Below, piece by piece: positions 1-7,153 of a stretch of 34,362 bases of DNA. The stretch comes from Pseudacidovorax intermedius (GTDB lineage Bacteria; Pseudomonadota; Gammaproteobacteria; Burkholderiales; Burkholderiaceae_C), in the NCBI RefSeq assembly GCF_001476815.1, contig NZ_LDSL01000151.1, forward strand, positions 1 through 34,362, read 5' to 3'. Position 1 is the first letter of the stretch. Each line of letters starts with the position of its first letter. The notes under the pieces are model-generated. The model did no database searches. It saw only the letters and a program-made list of their open reading frames with translations, and had not been told where the DNA came from. Position numbers and translations under genes: made by a program.

Positions 1-40
1 CCCTCTCCCCTCGTGGGAGAGGGGTCGGGGGAGAGGGGGC
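1..40. repeat. Interspersed GC-rich palindromic repeat, copy 1
   Basis: An imperfect palindrome of the type CCCTCTCCCC...GGGGAGAGGG lies just downstream of the pseudouridine synthase, which is on the minus strand. Near-identical sequence recurs twice between the mprF and acvB genes (4296-4334 and, inverted, 4377-4413). Its extragenic position and repetition mark it as a dispersed REP-like element. It could also act as a transcription terminator for the neighbouring gene. The left end may continue outside the window. Confidence 0.7.
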
Positions 41-56
41 GCCCGATGAGGCGCGG

Positions 57-1028
57 TCAGTCCGAAGCCGGAACTTCGCTGCCACCCGGCCACGCCAGCG
101 ACAGCCCGCTGCGGAAACAGCGCGCCTCCCCCGTCACCGGATCGTCGAAGCCGATGCCCCGTGCCAGCAGCCGCAACGGCTCGGCGAAGTCGTCCGCGCC
201 TTCGGGCCGCAGCAGCGGATAGATGCCGTCGCCCACGATCGGCACGCCCAGCGCGTGGAGTTGGGCGCGCAGCTGGTGCTTGCGGCCGGTGTGGGGCGCC
301 AGGTCGAGCAGGGCGTGGCCGCCACGCACCTCGCGCACGGCGATGGCCGTCTCTGCATTGGGCTCGCCGTCCACCGTCTCGCTGCGCATGAACACGCTCT
401 CCAGCCGGCTGCGGTAGACCGCCGGCAACGGCGCGGGCGGCGGCCAGCGCACGATGGCCTCGTAGTGCTTGCGCACCGCGCGTTCGGCGAACAGCCGCTG
501 GTAGGCGCCGCGCGTGGCCGGCTGCACGCTGAAGACCACCAGCCCGGCTGTCTCGCGGTCGATGCGGTGCACGGGCACCAGCGTGTCCAGGCCCAGGCGA
601 TGTTTCAGGCGCACCAGCAGCGTCTCGCGCACGTGCCGGCCGCTGGGCATCACGGGCAGGAAATGCGGCTTGTCGGCGACCACCAGCTGTTCGTCCTGGA
701 ACAGCACCGTCTCCTGGAAGGGTACCGGCGCCTCTTCGGCCCATTCGCGGTAGTACCAGATGCGCAGGTCACGGCGGTAGGGCGTGGCGGCATCCAGGCG
801 GCTGCCGTCGCCGGCCAGCACGCGGCCAGCGGCCATGCGGGCCAGCCAGTCGCCGCGTGCGACCATCGGAAAGCGCTCGGCCAGGAAGTCCAGCACCGTG
901 GCCCAGCCGCCCGGCGGCAGCGCCACGCAGCTCGGGCCCAGGCCGCCATCGACGGGCAGGGGCCGCGGCTGGGCAGCGCGGCGCGCGCTGCCGGCACTGC
1001 GGGCGGGGCGGGTGGACATGGGCGGCAT
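57..1028 (-). CDS. RluA-family pseudouridine synthase
   Basis: The protein is about 323 aa and isomerises uridine to pseudouridine in rRNA or tRNA. The RluA-type signature HRIDRETAG is present, with the catalytic aspartate at about residue 157. An upstream 'VVADKPHFLPVMPSG' segment matches the family's 'nKPaGl.vhpg' region, and 'HTGRKHQLRAQLHALGVPIVGD' matches the C-terminal conserved block. No S4 RNA-binding domain is obvious at the N-terminus, which is Ala/Arg-rich. The start at 1028 was chosen over a longer frame reaching 1106. An internal ATG at 1019 is equally possible, and neither has a clear Shine-Dalgarno sequence. The gene stands alone. The exact RNA target (RluA, RluC, RluD or TruC type) cannot be told from the sequence. 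Confidence 0.9.
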   Translation of the reverse strand: MPPMSTRPARSAGSARRAAQPRPLPVDGGLGPSCVALPPGGWATVLDFLAERFPMVARGDWLARMAAGRVLAGDGSRLDAATPYRRDLRIWYYREWAEEAPVPFQETVLFQDEQLVVADKPHFLPVMPSGRHVRETLLVRLKHRLGLDTLVPVHRIDRETAGLVVFSVQPATRGAYQRLFAERAVRKHYEAIVRWPPPAPLPAVYRSRLESVFMRSETVDGEPNAETAIAVREVRGGHALLDLAPHTGRKHQLRAQLHALGVPIVGDGIYPLLRPEGADDFAEPLRLLARGIGFDDPVTGEARCFRSGLSLAWPGGSEVPASD

Positions 1029-1127
1029 TGTCGTGAGGAGCCGGGCGGGCGCTGCCCGGCTTGTAGGCCGAGGGTGAATGCTGTGGCAGCATTGGATGCT
1101 GGACAAGAGGCTGGCTGCGGAGGATCA

Positions 1128-1538
1128 ATGGACGAGTTGAAATTCAAGTCGGACGGGACATCCGTTGTTGCGCGAATGGCCGACTGCCGCATCTCTACCC
1201 CTGATGGTCGACACGTCCTAGAACTACCCTATGACGGCGAGCCACCGCACGGAGACTCATATCACCGCCTCTTGGTCGATGGTCGAGTCTTCCCAGGACG
1301 CGCTTGGGGCTGCAACTTCGCTCTATCCGACCGGTCGCTCCATGTTGCATTCAGCTGGATGCCCGCCATGCTGCAACGCAAGACAGTGGTGCTGAGCCTG
1401 GGCGATTACAGCTACTGCATCCTCCCCAGCTACATCCACGACTTCAGTTTTAGCTGGCCGGCTTTGGTCGGCGTGGGCCACCTGTCGCGGAATCAAGGGT
1501 TCGTGTTTACCGGCGAAGAGAGCTGGCAAAGGTTCTGA
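1128..1538 (+). CDS. Orphan hypothetical protein, 136 aa
   Basis: I do not recognise this protein. It begins MDELKFKSDG and has a good Shine-Dalgarno (GGAGG at 1119-1123, 4 nt before the ATG), which is the reason for this start; the frame itself is open much further upstream. The sequence is rich in aromatic and beta-prone residues, has two Cys and no signal peptide or membrane segment, and looks like a small globular cytoplasmic protein. Codon use and base composition are clearly less GC-biased than in the neighbours, suggesting acquisition by transfer. Small orphan proteins of this kind are sometimes immunity proteins, but nothing here proves that and no toxin gene is adjacent. Confidence 0.65.
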   Translation: MDELKFKSDGTSVVARMADCRISTPDGRHVLELPYDGEPPHGDSYHRLLVDGRVFPGRAWGCNFALSDRSLHVAFSWMPAMLQRKTVVLSLGDYSYCILPSYIHDFSFSWPALVGVGHLSRNQGFVFTGEESWQRF

Positions 1539-2054
1539 ACGACGAACACCGACCAGAGCGGCCATCGTTCCACCGCAACGAACTTGGACGGGATCTGGGG
1601 ATCCAGCACGCGCAAACAACGTCCACAGCGTCAGGTCGCCTCGCGGCGCAGGTTTGATGCGTTGACCAAAGTTCTGTTTCCCAATGAGAACTGCTTCACG
1701 CGACTAGGCATCGGCAAAGGCGTTGAAACGGATTTTTCGTGACTTGATGACTGATTGCTGCGGCCGTTTTCCTCCCTGAAAGCACCATATTCCGTGACTT
1801 TTGTAGCTCTTCAACCGCGTCGTCGGCCGAGCAGGTTTACCAGACGTCGTGCCGGTGCGGTTTGAGGGCCATTTCGAAAGAAATCTTTCGAAGGCCGTTG
1901 GTCGAGTCCGCCGACGGCTAGATTGCGATCGGCTGCAACTTGTCTAACCAACCTTCCGACTCGACGGGCGCGATGTCCCAATCGTCAATAGGCGGAATCT
2001 TTTTCGATGGATCTCAAATTGCTTGATTCCCCTGCTAAACGCGCGTTTCCGACA
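1539..2054. other. Gene-free lower-GC stretch
   Basis: About 500 bp without a credible gene on either strand. It is much less GC-rich than the surrounding DNA. The only structure seen is the inverted repeat at 1873-1892 and a weaker GCCGT...ACGGC pair just after it. No transposase remnant, tRNA or attachment site was recognised. The promoter of the next gene must lie here, but I see no convincing -35/-10 pair. Confidence 0.5.
1873..1892. repeat. Perfect short inverted repeat TTCGAAAG/CTTTCGAA
   Basis: Eight complementary bases flank a 4-nt AAAT loop, with GGCC on both outer sides (1868-1871 and 1893-1896) adding partial pairing. There is no following T-tract, so it is not a typical intrinsic terminator. 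It could be an operator or the end of a decayed mobile element. Confidence 0.45.
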
Positions 2055-2558
2055 ATGTTCAAAAAAATCGCTACCTCTTTCTCTTTTGCATTGCTTCTTT
2101 CGTGTTTGACGCAAGCTTATGCCGCTTCGCCGGAAGATGAAGCAATGGGTAGCCGTGCAGGCACGCATGTCGCCGAGTTGCTAGTCGAGTCACGTAAATT
2201 ATCGACTGAGGAGCAATTCCGCTCGTTCAACTGCAGGGCCCTAGATTACGCAGAATTGATGACCACCGCCAAAATCGCTTTCAATTCATCCGAAGAGTGG
2301 ATATGGTGGGGTGCGGCGATCGGCGGTATGAACGTCATGCAGACAAAGCTCTGCGCCGCCATGACAGAAAAGGATCAAGACTCGGCAAAGGTGATGGAAT
2401 ACAGCCGGGCTTGGAAAACATCGCTGCGTGTTCTCAATGAAATAGTTCAGGATTGGCAGCAGTCTGGAAAATCTCGAAAGTATTACCAGCAGGCTTTCGT
2501 CAAGCATGAACAAGAAATGAAGCCCGTCATCGACGTGATCGATTCGCTTACTCCATGA
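2055..2558 (+). CDS. Exported hypothetical protein, 167 aa
   Basis: This is an unrecognised protein with a clear Sec signal peptide. It starts MFKKIATSFSFALLLSCL and has a likely cleavage after AYA or AAS near residue 21-24. An upstream ATG at 2007 would add 16 residues before the signal, so 2055 is preferred although neither has a strong ribosome binding site. The mature part is mostly helical, charged, and has two cysteines (in FNCRA and TKLCAA) that could form a disulfide in the periplasm. Low GC content and AT-rich codons set it apart from its neighbours. It shares the inset with the 1128-1538 gene, but a 516-bp gap argues against one operon. Confidence 0.7.
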   Translation: MFKKIATSFSFALLLSCLTQAYAASPEDEAMGSRAGTHVAELLVESRKLSTEEQFRSFNCRALDYAELMTTAKIAFNSSEEWIWWGAAIGGMNVMQTKLCAAMTEKDQDSAKVMEYSRAWKTSLRVLNEIVQDWQQSGKSRKYYQQAFVKHEQEMKPVIDVIDSLTP

Positions 2559-2565
2559 AGATAAA

Positions 2566-2580
2566 GTTTTCTCCGAAAAC
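2566..2580 (+). terminator. Weak hairpin after the exported protein gene
   Basis: GTTTTC, a 3-nt loop and GAAAAC form a 6-bp AT-rich stem 7 bp past the stop codon at 2558. There is no clear T-tract, so its role as a terminator is tentative. Confidence 0.3.
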
Positions 2581-2679
2581 CTCAAAAGAAACGAGCCGTT
2601 TTGCTCCTGCTCGCCATGTCCGAATTTACGGTAAGGCGTTGTAATTCGGCTTCCTGCAACTGGCCGGGCCATAGGGTCA

Positions 2680-2696
2680 TGGCGCCGTCGGCGCCA
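2680..2696. terminator. GC-rich hairpin between convergent genes
   Basis: TGGCGCC, GTC loop and GGCGCCA form a perfect 7-bp stem between the end of the gene at 2558 (+) and the end of the acvB-like gene at 2754 (-). Its location between convergent genes suggests a transcription end point. The T-run on either side is poor. Confidence 0.4.
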
Positions 2697-2753
2697 AGTC
2701 AGCCGGCGGCGCGGCGTCGGTGCTTTGGCATGTTTGATTTTGTCTAGGCCCTG

Positions 2754-4232
2754 TCAGCGCCCAGCCGGCGCCGCCTGCAGCACCTTCGCCGCCAGGTCCT
2801 CGTAGTTCTCGCCCAGGTGGTGCCCGCCCGGCATGGGCAGCACCTTCACCTGCGCCGCATCCAGCTTCGGGCAGAGCGAGTCGGCCTTTTCCTCGGTGCC
2901 GTAGACGCACAGCATCAGGCCCGGCGGCAGGCGCCTGGCCTCCGGGGCGATGGGCTGGTCGCCGCTCTTGCCGATCCAGTTGCTGACGTGGAATTCGAAG
3001 GCGGCCTTCTCGCCGGGGCCGAGCAGGCCCAGGAGCTTGACGCTGGCGCGGGTGCGCTCCGGCAGGCGGTTGTAGGCGAAGGGCAGCACGTCGGCGCCCT
3101 GCGAATAGCCGAGCAGCAGCACCTCGCTGCGGCCCCAGCGGGCGGCGTAGTAGCGGATCACGCGGTCCAGGTCGGCGGCCACGCCCTCGGGCGTGCGGCG
3201 GGTCCAGAAGTAGCGCAGCGAATCGAGGCCGGCGACCGGCACGCCGTCCTTGGCCAGGGCGGCGGCCAGGCGCTTGTCGATGCTGGCCCAGCCGCCGTCG
3301 CCCGACACCAGCACGGCGAAGCGCTTGCCGGGCCCCTGCACGGGCACCTCGGTGATGGGCAGGTCCGACAGCTGGCTGGGCGGCAGGGCCAGGCCGGCGC
3401 GCTGCGCGGCCATCTGGGCGAAGGTGGCATCGAAGCCGGGCGGCGGCGCATCGGCCGAGGCGGCGGCGGCCGGCGCGACCCAGCGGGCGCCGGGCACCTG
3501 GGCGGTGAACTGGGCGGGCGAGGCGGCACCGGCGGCGCAGGCGGGGCCGCGGGGGTCGGCGCCCATGGCGGTCCAGGCGCCGGCCAGGCGGGACGCCGGC
3601 TGCAGATCGAAGGCGGTGTCGGCGGGCTTGCCGCCGGTGGCGCTGCCGGCCACGGGGCGGCTCTTGAGGTTCTCGTCGCCGCACAGGGGCAGCGGCAGGG
3701 CGATGCGCGGGCAGAAGTCCAGCGACAGCGCGCCGGTGTAGGTGTCGGCGGGCGACTGGGCGAGCAGGCCGTAGGCCAGGGCACCCGTGCCGCCGCTGCC
3801 GACCAGAATGGGTTCGATGTAGGTGGGCAGCTTCTCGCCGGCCTGCACGAAGCGGGCGAAGTGCTCCAGCGCGCCGGGGCCGTGCACGCATTGCTGGCTG
3901 ACGGCCGCCAGGCTGCGGTAGAAGCCCGGGCCGTTCACGGCCAGCACCATGGCGCCCTGGGCGGTCATGGCCTGCACCAGACGCAGTTCGCGCGGGGAGG
4001 GCGCGTCCGCGTTCATGAGCAGCACCACGAACTGCTGCACCGCGCCGGCGGGGCGGTAGAGCGGCACGTCCTTGAAGATCTCGCGGGTGATGCGCTTGGC
4101 GGGCTGGGGCAGGGCGGCGGTGGCGGAGGGCGTCGCGACGGGCGCGGCAGGCTGGGCCAGGGCCGTGCCCGCCATGACGAGGGCGGCAGCACCAGACAGG
4201 GCGCGGCGCAGGAGCTTGGAGCGGACGGTCAT
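2754..4232 (-). CDS. acvB: AcvB/VirJ-family periplasmic hydrolase
   Basis: This 492-aa protein has an N-terminal signal peptide (Arg/Lys start, hydrophobic AAALVMAGTALA, cleavage after ALA near residue 26). The C-terminal half carries the VirJ-type alpha/beta-hydrolase hallmarks: GDGGW, a SLRYFW segment, the nucleophile elbow GYSQGAD with Ser at about residue 377, and a C-terminal GGHH with the likely catalytic His. The N-terminal half looks like a degenerate second copy, as in Agrobacterium AcvB, which is about twice VirJ size. AcvB of Agrobacterium is known to remove lysine from lysyl-phosphatidylglycerol in the periplasm. The gene directly upstream on the same strand is mprF, the synthase/flippase for that lipid, so the same role is inferred here. 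The 196-bp gap between them holds a palindromic repeat pair. Confidence 0.88.
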   Translation of the reverse strand: MTVRSKLLRRALSGAAALVMAGTALAQPAAPVATPSATAALPQPAKRITREIFKDVPLYRPAGAVQQFVVLLMNADAPSPRELRLVQAMTAQGAMVLAVNGPGFYRSLAAVSQQCVHGPGALEHFARFVQAGEKLPTYIEPILVGSGGTGALAYGLLAQSPADTYTGALSLDFCPRIALPLPLCGDENLKSRPVAGSATGGKPADTAFDLQPASRLAGAWTAMGADPRGPACAAGAASPAQFTAQVPGARWVAPAAAASADAPPPGFDATFAQMAAQRAGLALPPSQLSDLPITEVPVQGPGKRFAVLVSGDGGWASIDKRLAAALAKDGVPVAGLDSLRYFWTRRTPEGVAADLDRVIRYYAARWGRSEVLLLGYSQGADVLPFAYNRLPERTRASVKLLGLLGPGEKAAFEFHVSNWIGKSGDQPIAPEARRLPPGLMLCVYGTEEKADSLCPKLDAAQVKVLPMPGGHHLGENYEDLAAKVLQAAPAGR

Positions 4233-4295
4233 GCGGAAAGGAACGTTTGGATGACGGGACAGGTGACGAAGGACCAGCGCCGAGGAACCGAAAGC

Positions 4296-4334
4296 CCCTC
4301 TCCCCTCGCGGCAGAGGGGTCGGGGGAGAGGGGG
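4296..4334. repeat. Interspersed palindromic repeat, copy 2
   Basis: This sequence is closely similar to the element at 1-40 (CCCTCTCCCCTCG...GGGGGAGAGGGGG). It forms the left arm of a larger inverted pair with 4377-4413, which lies between mprF and the acvB-like gene. Folding of the transcript here could attenuate acvB relative to mprF. Confidence 0.7.
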
Positions 4335-4376
4335 TGCTCGCGCGCCACGTTTGGCAGGCTTGCGCGAATGCCGGCG

Positions 4377-4413
4377 CCCCCTCTCCCCGGCCCTCTCCCG
4401 CGAGGGGAGAGGG
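4377..4413. repeat. Interspersed palindromic repeat, copy 3 (inverted)
   Basis: This is the inverted partner of 4296-4334, running CCCCCTCTCCCC to CGAGGGGAGAGGG. It sits 15 bp downstream of the mprF stop codon in the direction of transcription. The two arms are about 42 bp apart and can pair over most of their length, as well as fold individually. Confidence 0.7.
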
Positions 4414-4428
4414 AGAGACGAGCGCCGT

Positions 4429-7092
4429 TCACTTGCCCGCCTCGAACTTGCCGATCACGCCCTTGGCGCCGCCGCCGATCAGCGCCGCCAGGTCCAGCAG
4501 CACGAACAGCGGCGCGACGCCGCCGGGCGCGGCCAGGTAGCGGGGCTCCCACACGGGCTCGAACTTGTCCTTGAAGCTGCGCAGACCGCGGAAGTTGTAG
4601 AAGCGCTCGCCATGCTCGTAGAGCAGCCGGCCGAGCCGCTGCCAGCGCGGCGCATGCCGGCGCTCGGCCATGCCGGCCATGGGCGCCATGCCCAGGGCGA
4701 AGCGCTGGAAGCCGCAGTCCTTCAGGTGCAGCAGCACCTTGGCGAACAGGAAGTCCATGGTGCCGGGCGGCGCATCGGGCAGGTGGCGCATCAGGTCCAC
4801 CGCGGCCTCCTCGGCCGGGGCGGTGATCAGCAGGTTGGCGAAGGCGAGGATCCGGCCCTCGCGCCGGGCCACGGCCACGGGCAGGCGGCGCAGGTAGTCC
4901 TCGTCGAAGCGGCCGACCGAGAAGCGCTTCTCGCGCGTCTTCTGCTTGCCGAGCCAGGCGTCCGAGACGGCGCGCAGTTCGGGCAGCGCGGCGTCGAGCG
5001 CAGGGCCTTCCAGCACCTCGAACACCAGGCCCTCGCGCTCGCCGCGGTTCATGCCCGAGCGCAGGTTGGCCCGCTTGGCGCCCTTGAGGTTGAACTCGGG
5101 CAGTTCGATGTGCGCATGCTCGCCCAGCTTGAAGGCCTGCAGGCCGCAGTCCAGGTACAGCGGCAGGCTGGCCGGGCGTACCTGGTAGAAGGCCGGCCGG
5201 CCGCCGTGCTCCCGCGCCAGCTCGACGAAGCGCCAGGCCAGGTCGGCCATTTCCGCCCGGTCGCCGACGGGGCCGTACAACGCGATCCACGAGCGGTTCT
5301 GCTTGCCGTACATGAGGAAGCTGCGGCCGGAGGGCGAGAACAGCAGGTGCTTGTCGCCCGTGAGGGCGAAGCAGGCTTCGGCGCGCGGATTGGCGGCCAC
5401 GATGGCGGCGGCGCGGTCCAGTTCTTCCCGGGACGGCTCGGCCGCCTGGCCCGAGGGCGGGCGCAGCAGCTGCCACAGGCCGAAGGCCATGGCCGCCAGC
5501 GCCACGCCCAGCAGCGCCCGCAGCGAGCGCGGCGCCTGCGCGTCCAGCTCGAACTGCCACCACAGGCGATGGCTGTAGGCCACTTCCTGGTAGGCGAAGA
5601 ACAGCAGCCACAGCGAGCCGGCCAGCACCGCGCCCAGGGCCAGCAGCCAGCCGGGCTCCAGCCGCATGGCCAGCAGGGAGGAGCGGCGGTCGAACTGCTT
5701 GCGCGAGGCCACCAGCAGCAGCGCCAGCGTGGCCAGCAGCCCGGCCTCGTGCAGGGCGATGCCCTTGGGCAGCGCCAGCACGGCCGACACCAGCGCCAGC
5801 ACCAGCGCCGCCCACCAGGCGGCATCGAGCCGGTGGAACAGGCCGCGCGCCACCAGGAGCAGGCCCAGGCCCGCCACGCTGCCCAGGAAGTGCGAAGCCT
5901 CCACCAGCGGCAGCGGCACCTTGAGCGTGGCGAGCATCTCGCGCGCGTCCTCGGTGAAGGGCGTCACGCCCGAGGCGATGAGCCACAGCCCGGCCACCAG
6001 CGTCAGCGCGGCCAGCAGGCGGGGGCTCAGGCGGGTGGCGGCGCGGGCGATGGGCGTGCCGACGCCGCTCTTCAGCTCCCAGCCCAGCACCAGCGCCGTC
6101 GCCGCCACCAGCGGGATCACGTAGTAGATGCCGCGGTACAGCACCAGCGCGGCCAGCATGCTTTCGGCCGGCACCTGCTCGCGGGTGGCGGCCAGCATGA
6201 CGGCCTCGAACACGCCCACGCCGCCCGGCACGTGGCTGATGATGCCGGCCACGATGGCGATGGCATAGAAGGCCGTGAAGGCGGGCAGGTCCATGCGCTC
6301 GCCGGGCAGCAAAAACCACAGGGCCGCCGCCGAGGCCATCAGCTCGAAGGCGGAGATCACCAGCTGCTGCACCGCCAGCCCGGCCGGCGGCAGCCGCAGG
6401 CGCCAGCGGCCGCCCAGCTGCAGCGTGCGCTGGCGCCGGCACAGCAGCAGGAACACCGCCACGCCCAGCAGCAGCGCCGCCGCGCCGGCCTGCAGCAGGG
6501 TCGCCGGCAGGTGCAGGAGCTCGGCCACGTCCGGCGCGCCCCACAGCAGTGCCCCGGCGCCGAAGGCCAGGATGCCGAGCGCGAAGGCCGCCGCGTTGAA
6601 CACCACCACCTGCGCCACCTGGTGCGCCTTGAGGCCCGCCGCCGTGTACAGCCGCGTGCGCACCGCGCCGCCGGTCAGCGGCCCCAGGCCGATGGTGTTG
6701 GACAGGGCATAGGCGGTGAACGAGGTCAGCAGCACCGTGCCGCCGTTCACCCGCGCCCGCGCATAGGCCAGGGCGGAGAAGTCGTAGCCGGTCAGGATGA
6801 GGTAGCTGGCCGCCGTGGCCATCAGGGCCAGCAGGATGTCCAGCTCATGGGTGGCGGCGATGGCCTGCATCACCTCGTCATAGCGCACCTGGCCGGCCAG
6901 GCCGTGCAGGGCGGCGGCCAGCAGCAGGCACATCAGCACGGCGGCGAGTGCGATCAGCCACGGCTTGGCGCGCTGCCAGCCGCGGGCGACGGCCTCCGTC
7001 GGGGCGGAGCGCGCGTGCGGGCGCGCGGTATCGGGGGAAGTCGGGGAAAGCTCGGTCACGGTGTACAAACAGGGGCGCGGCGGCCCACGCAT
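4429..7092 (-). CDS. mprF: Bifunctional phosphatidylglycerol aminoacyl-transferase/flippase MprF
   Basis: This protein of about 887 aa has two parts. The N-terminal 550 or so residues form many membrane segments (first near 'PWLIALAAVLMCLLLAAAL') with the flippase-type 'YALSNTIGLGPLTGGAVRTRLY' and 'SHVPGGVGVFEA' motifs. The C-terminal 300 or so residues form the cytosolic synthase (DUF2156, GNAT-like fold), with 'FNLKGAKRANLRSGMNRGEREG' and 'FYNFRGLRSFKDKFEPVWEPRYL' as family signatures. MprF transfers lysine or alanine from aminoacyl-tRNA to phosphatidylglycerol and flips the product outward, lowering membrane negative charge and raising resistance to cationic peptides and acid. The start is uncertain: ATG 7092 is used, and GTG 7059 would remove 11 residues. 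It is divergent from the malonyl-CoA decarboxylase gene and followed by an acvB-like gene. Confidence 0.93.
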   Translation of the reverse strand: MRGPPRPCLYTVTELSPTSPDTARPHARSAPTEAVARGWQRAKPWLIALAAVLMCLLLAAALHGLAGQVRYDEVMQAIAATHELDILLALMATAASYLILTGYDFSALAYARARVNGGTVLLTSFTAYALSNTIGLGPLTGGAVRTRLYTAAGLKAHQVAQVVVFNAAAFALGILAFGAGALLWGAPDVAELLHLPATLLQAGAAALLLGVAVFLLLCRRQRTLQLGGRWRLRLPPAGLAVQQLVISAFELMASAAALWFLLPGERMDLPAFTAFYAIAIVAGIISHVPGGVGVFEAVMLAATREQVPAESMLAALVLYRGIYYVIPLVAATALVLGWELKSGVGTPIARAATRLSPRLLAALTLVAGLWLIASGVTPFTEDAREMLATLKVPLPLVEASHFLGSVAGLGLLLVARGLFHRLDAAWWAALVLALVSAVLALPKGIALHEAGLLATLALLLVASRKQFDRRSSLLAMRLEPGWLLALGAVLAGSLWLLFFAYQEVAYSHRLWWQFELDAQAPRSLRALLGVALAAMAFGLWQLLRPPSGQAAEPSREELDRAAAIVAANPRAEACFALTGDKHLLFSPSGRSFLMYGKQNRSWIALYGPVGDRAEMADLAWRFVELAREHGGRPAFYQVRPASLPLYLDCGLQAFKLGEHAHIELPEFNLKGAKRANLRSGMNRGEREGLVFEVLEGPALDAALPELRAVSDAWLGKQKTREKRFSVGRFDEDYLRRLPVAVARREGRILAFANLLITAPAEEAAVDLMRHLPDAPPGTMDFLFAKVLLHLKDCGFQRFALGMAPMAGMAERRHAPRWQRLGRLLYEHGERFYNFRGLRSFKDKFEPVWEPRYLAAPGGVAPLFVLLDLAALIGGGAKGVIGKFEAGK

Positions 7093-7153
7093 CAGAGCAC
7101 AACGCCGCCCGGCGCCCAAGCGTTGGCCCGGCGCCCCAAATTTTGTGAATCGC

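Noticed and set aside
255-1127. Plus-strand open frame extending upstream of the 1128 gene
   Set aside because: This part is antisense to the pseudouridine synthase and gives low-complexity translation. The ribosome binding site at 1119-1123 marks the true start.
1742-1760. TTGATGACTGATTG as a possible FNR site
   Set aside because: The right half is not ATCAA or GTCAA, so dyad symmetry is missing.
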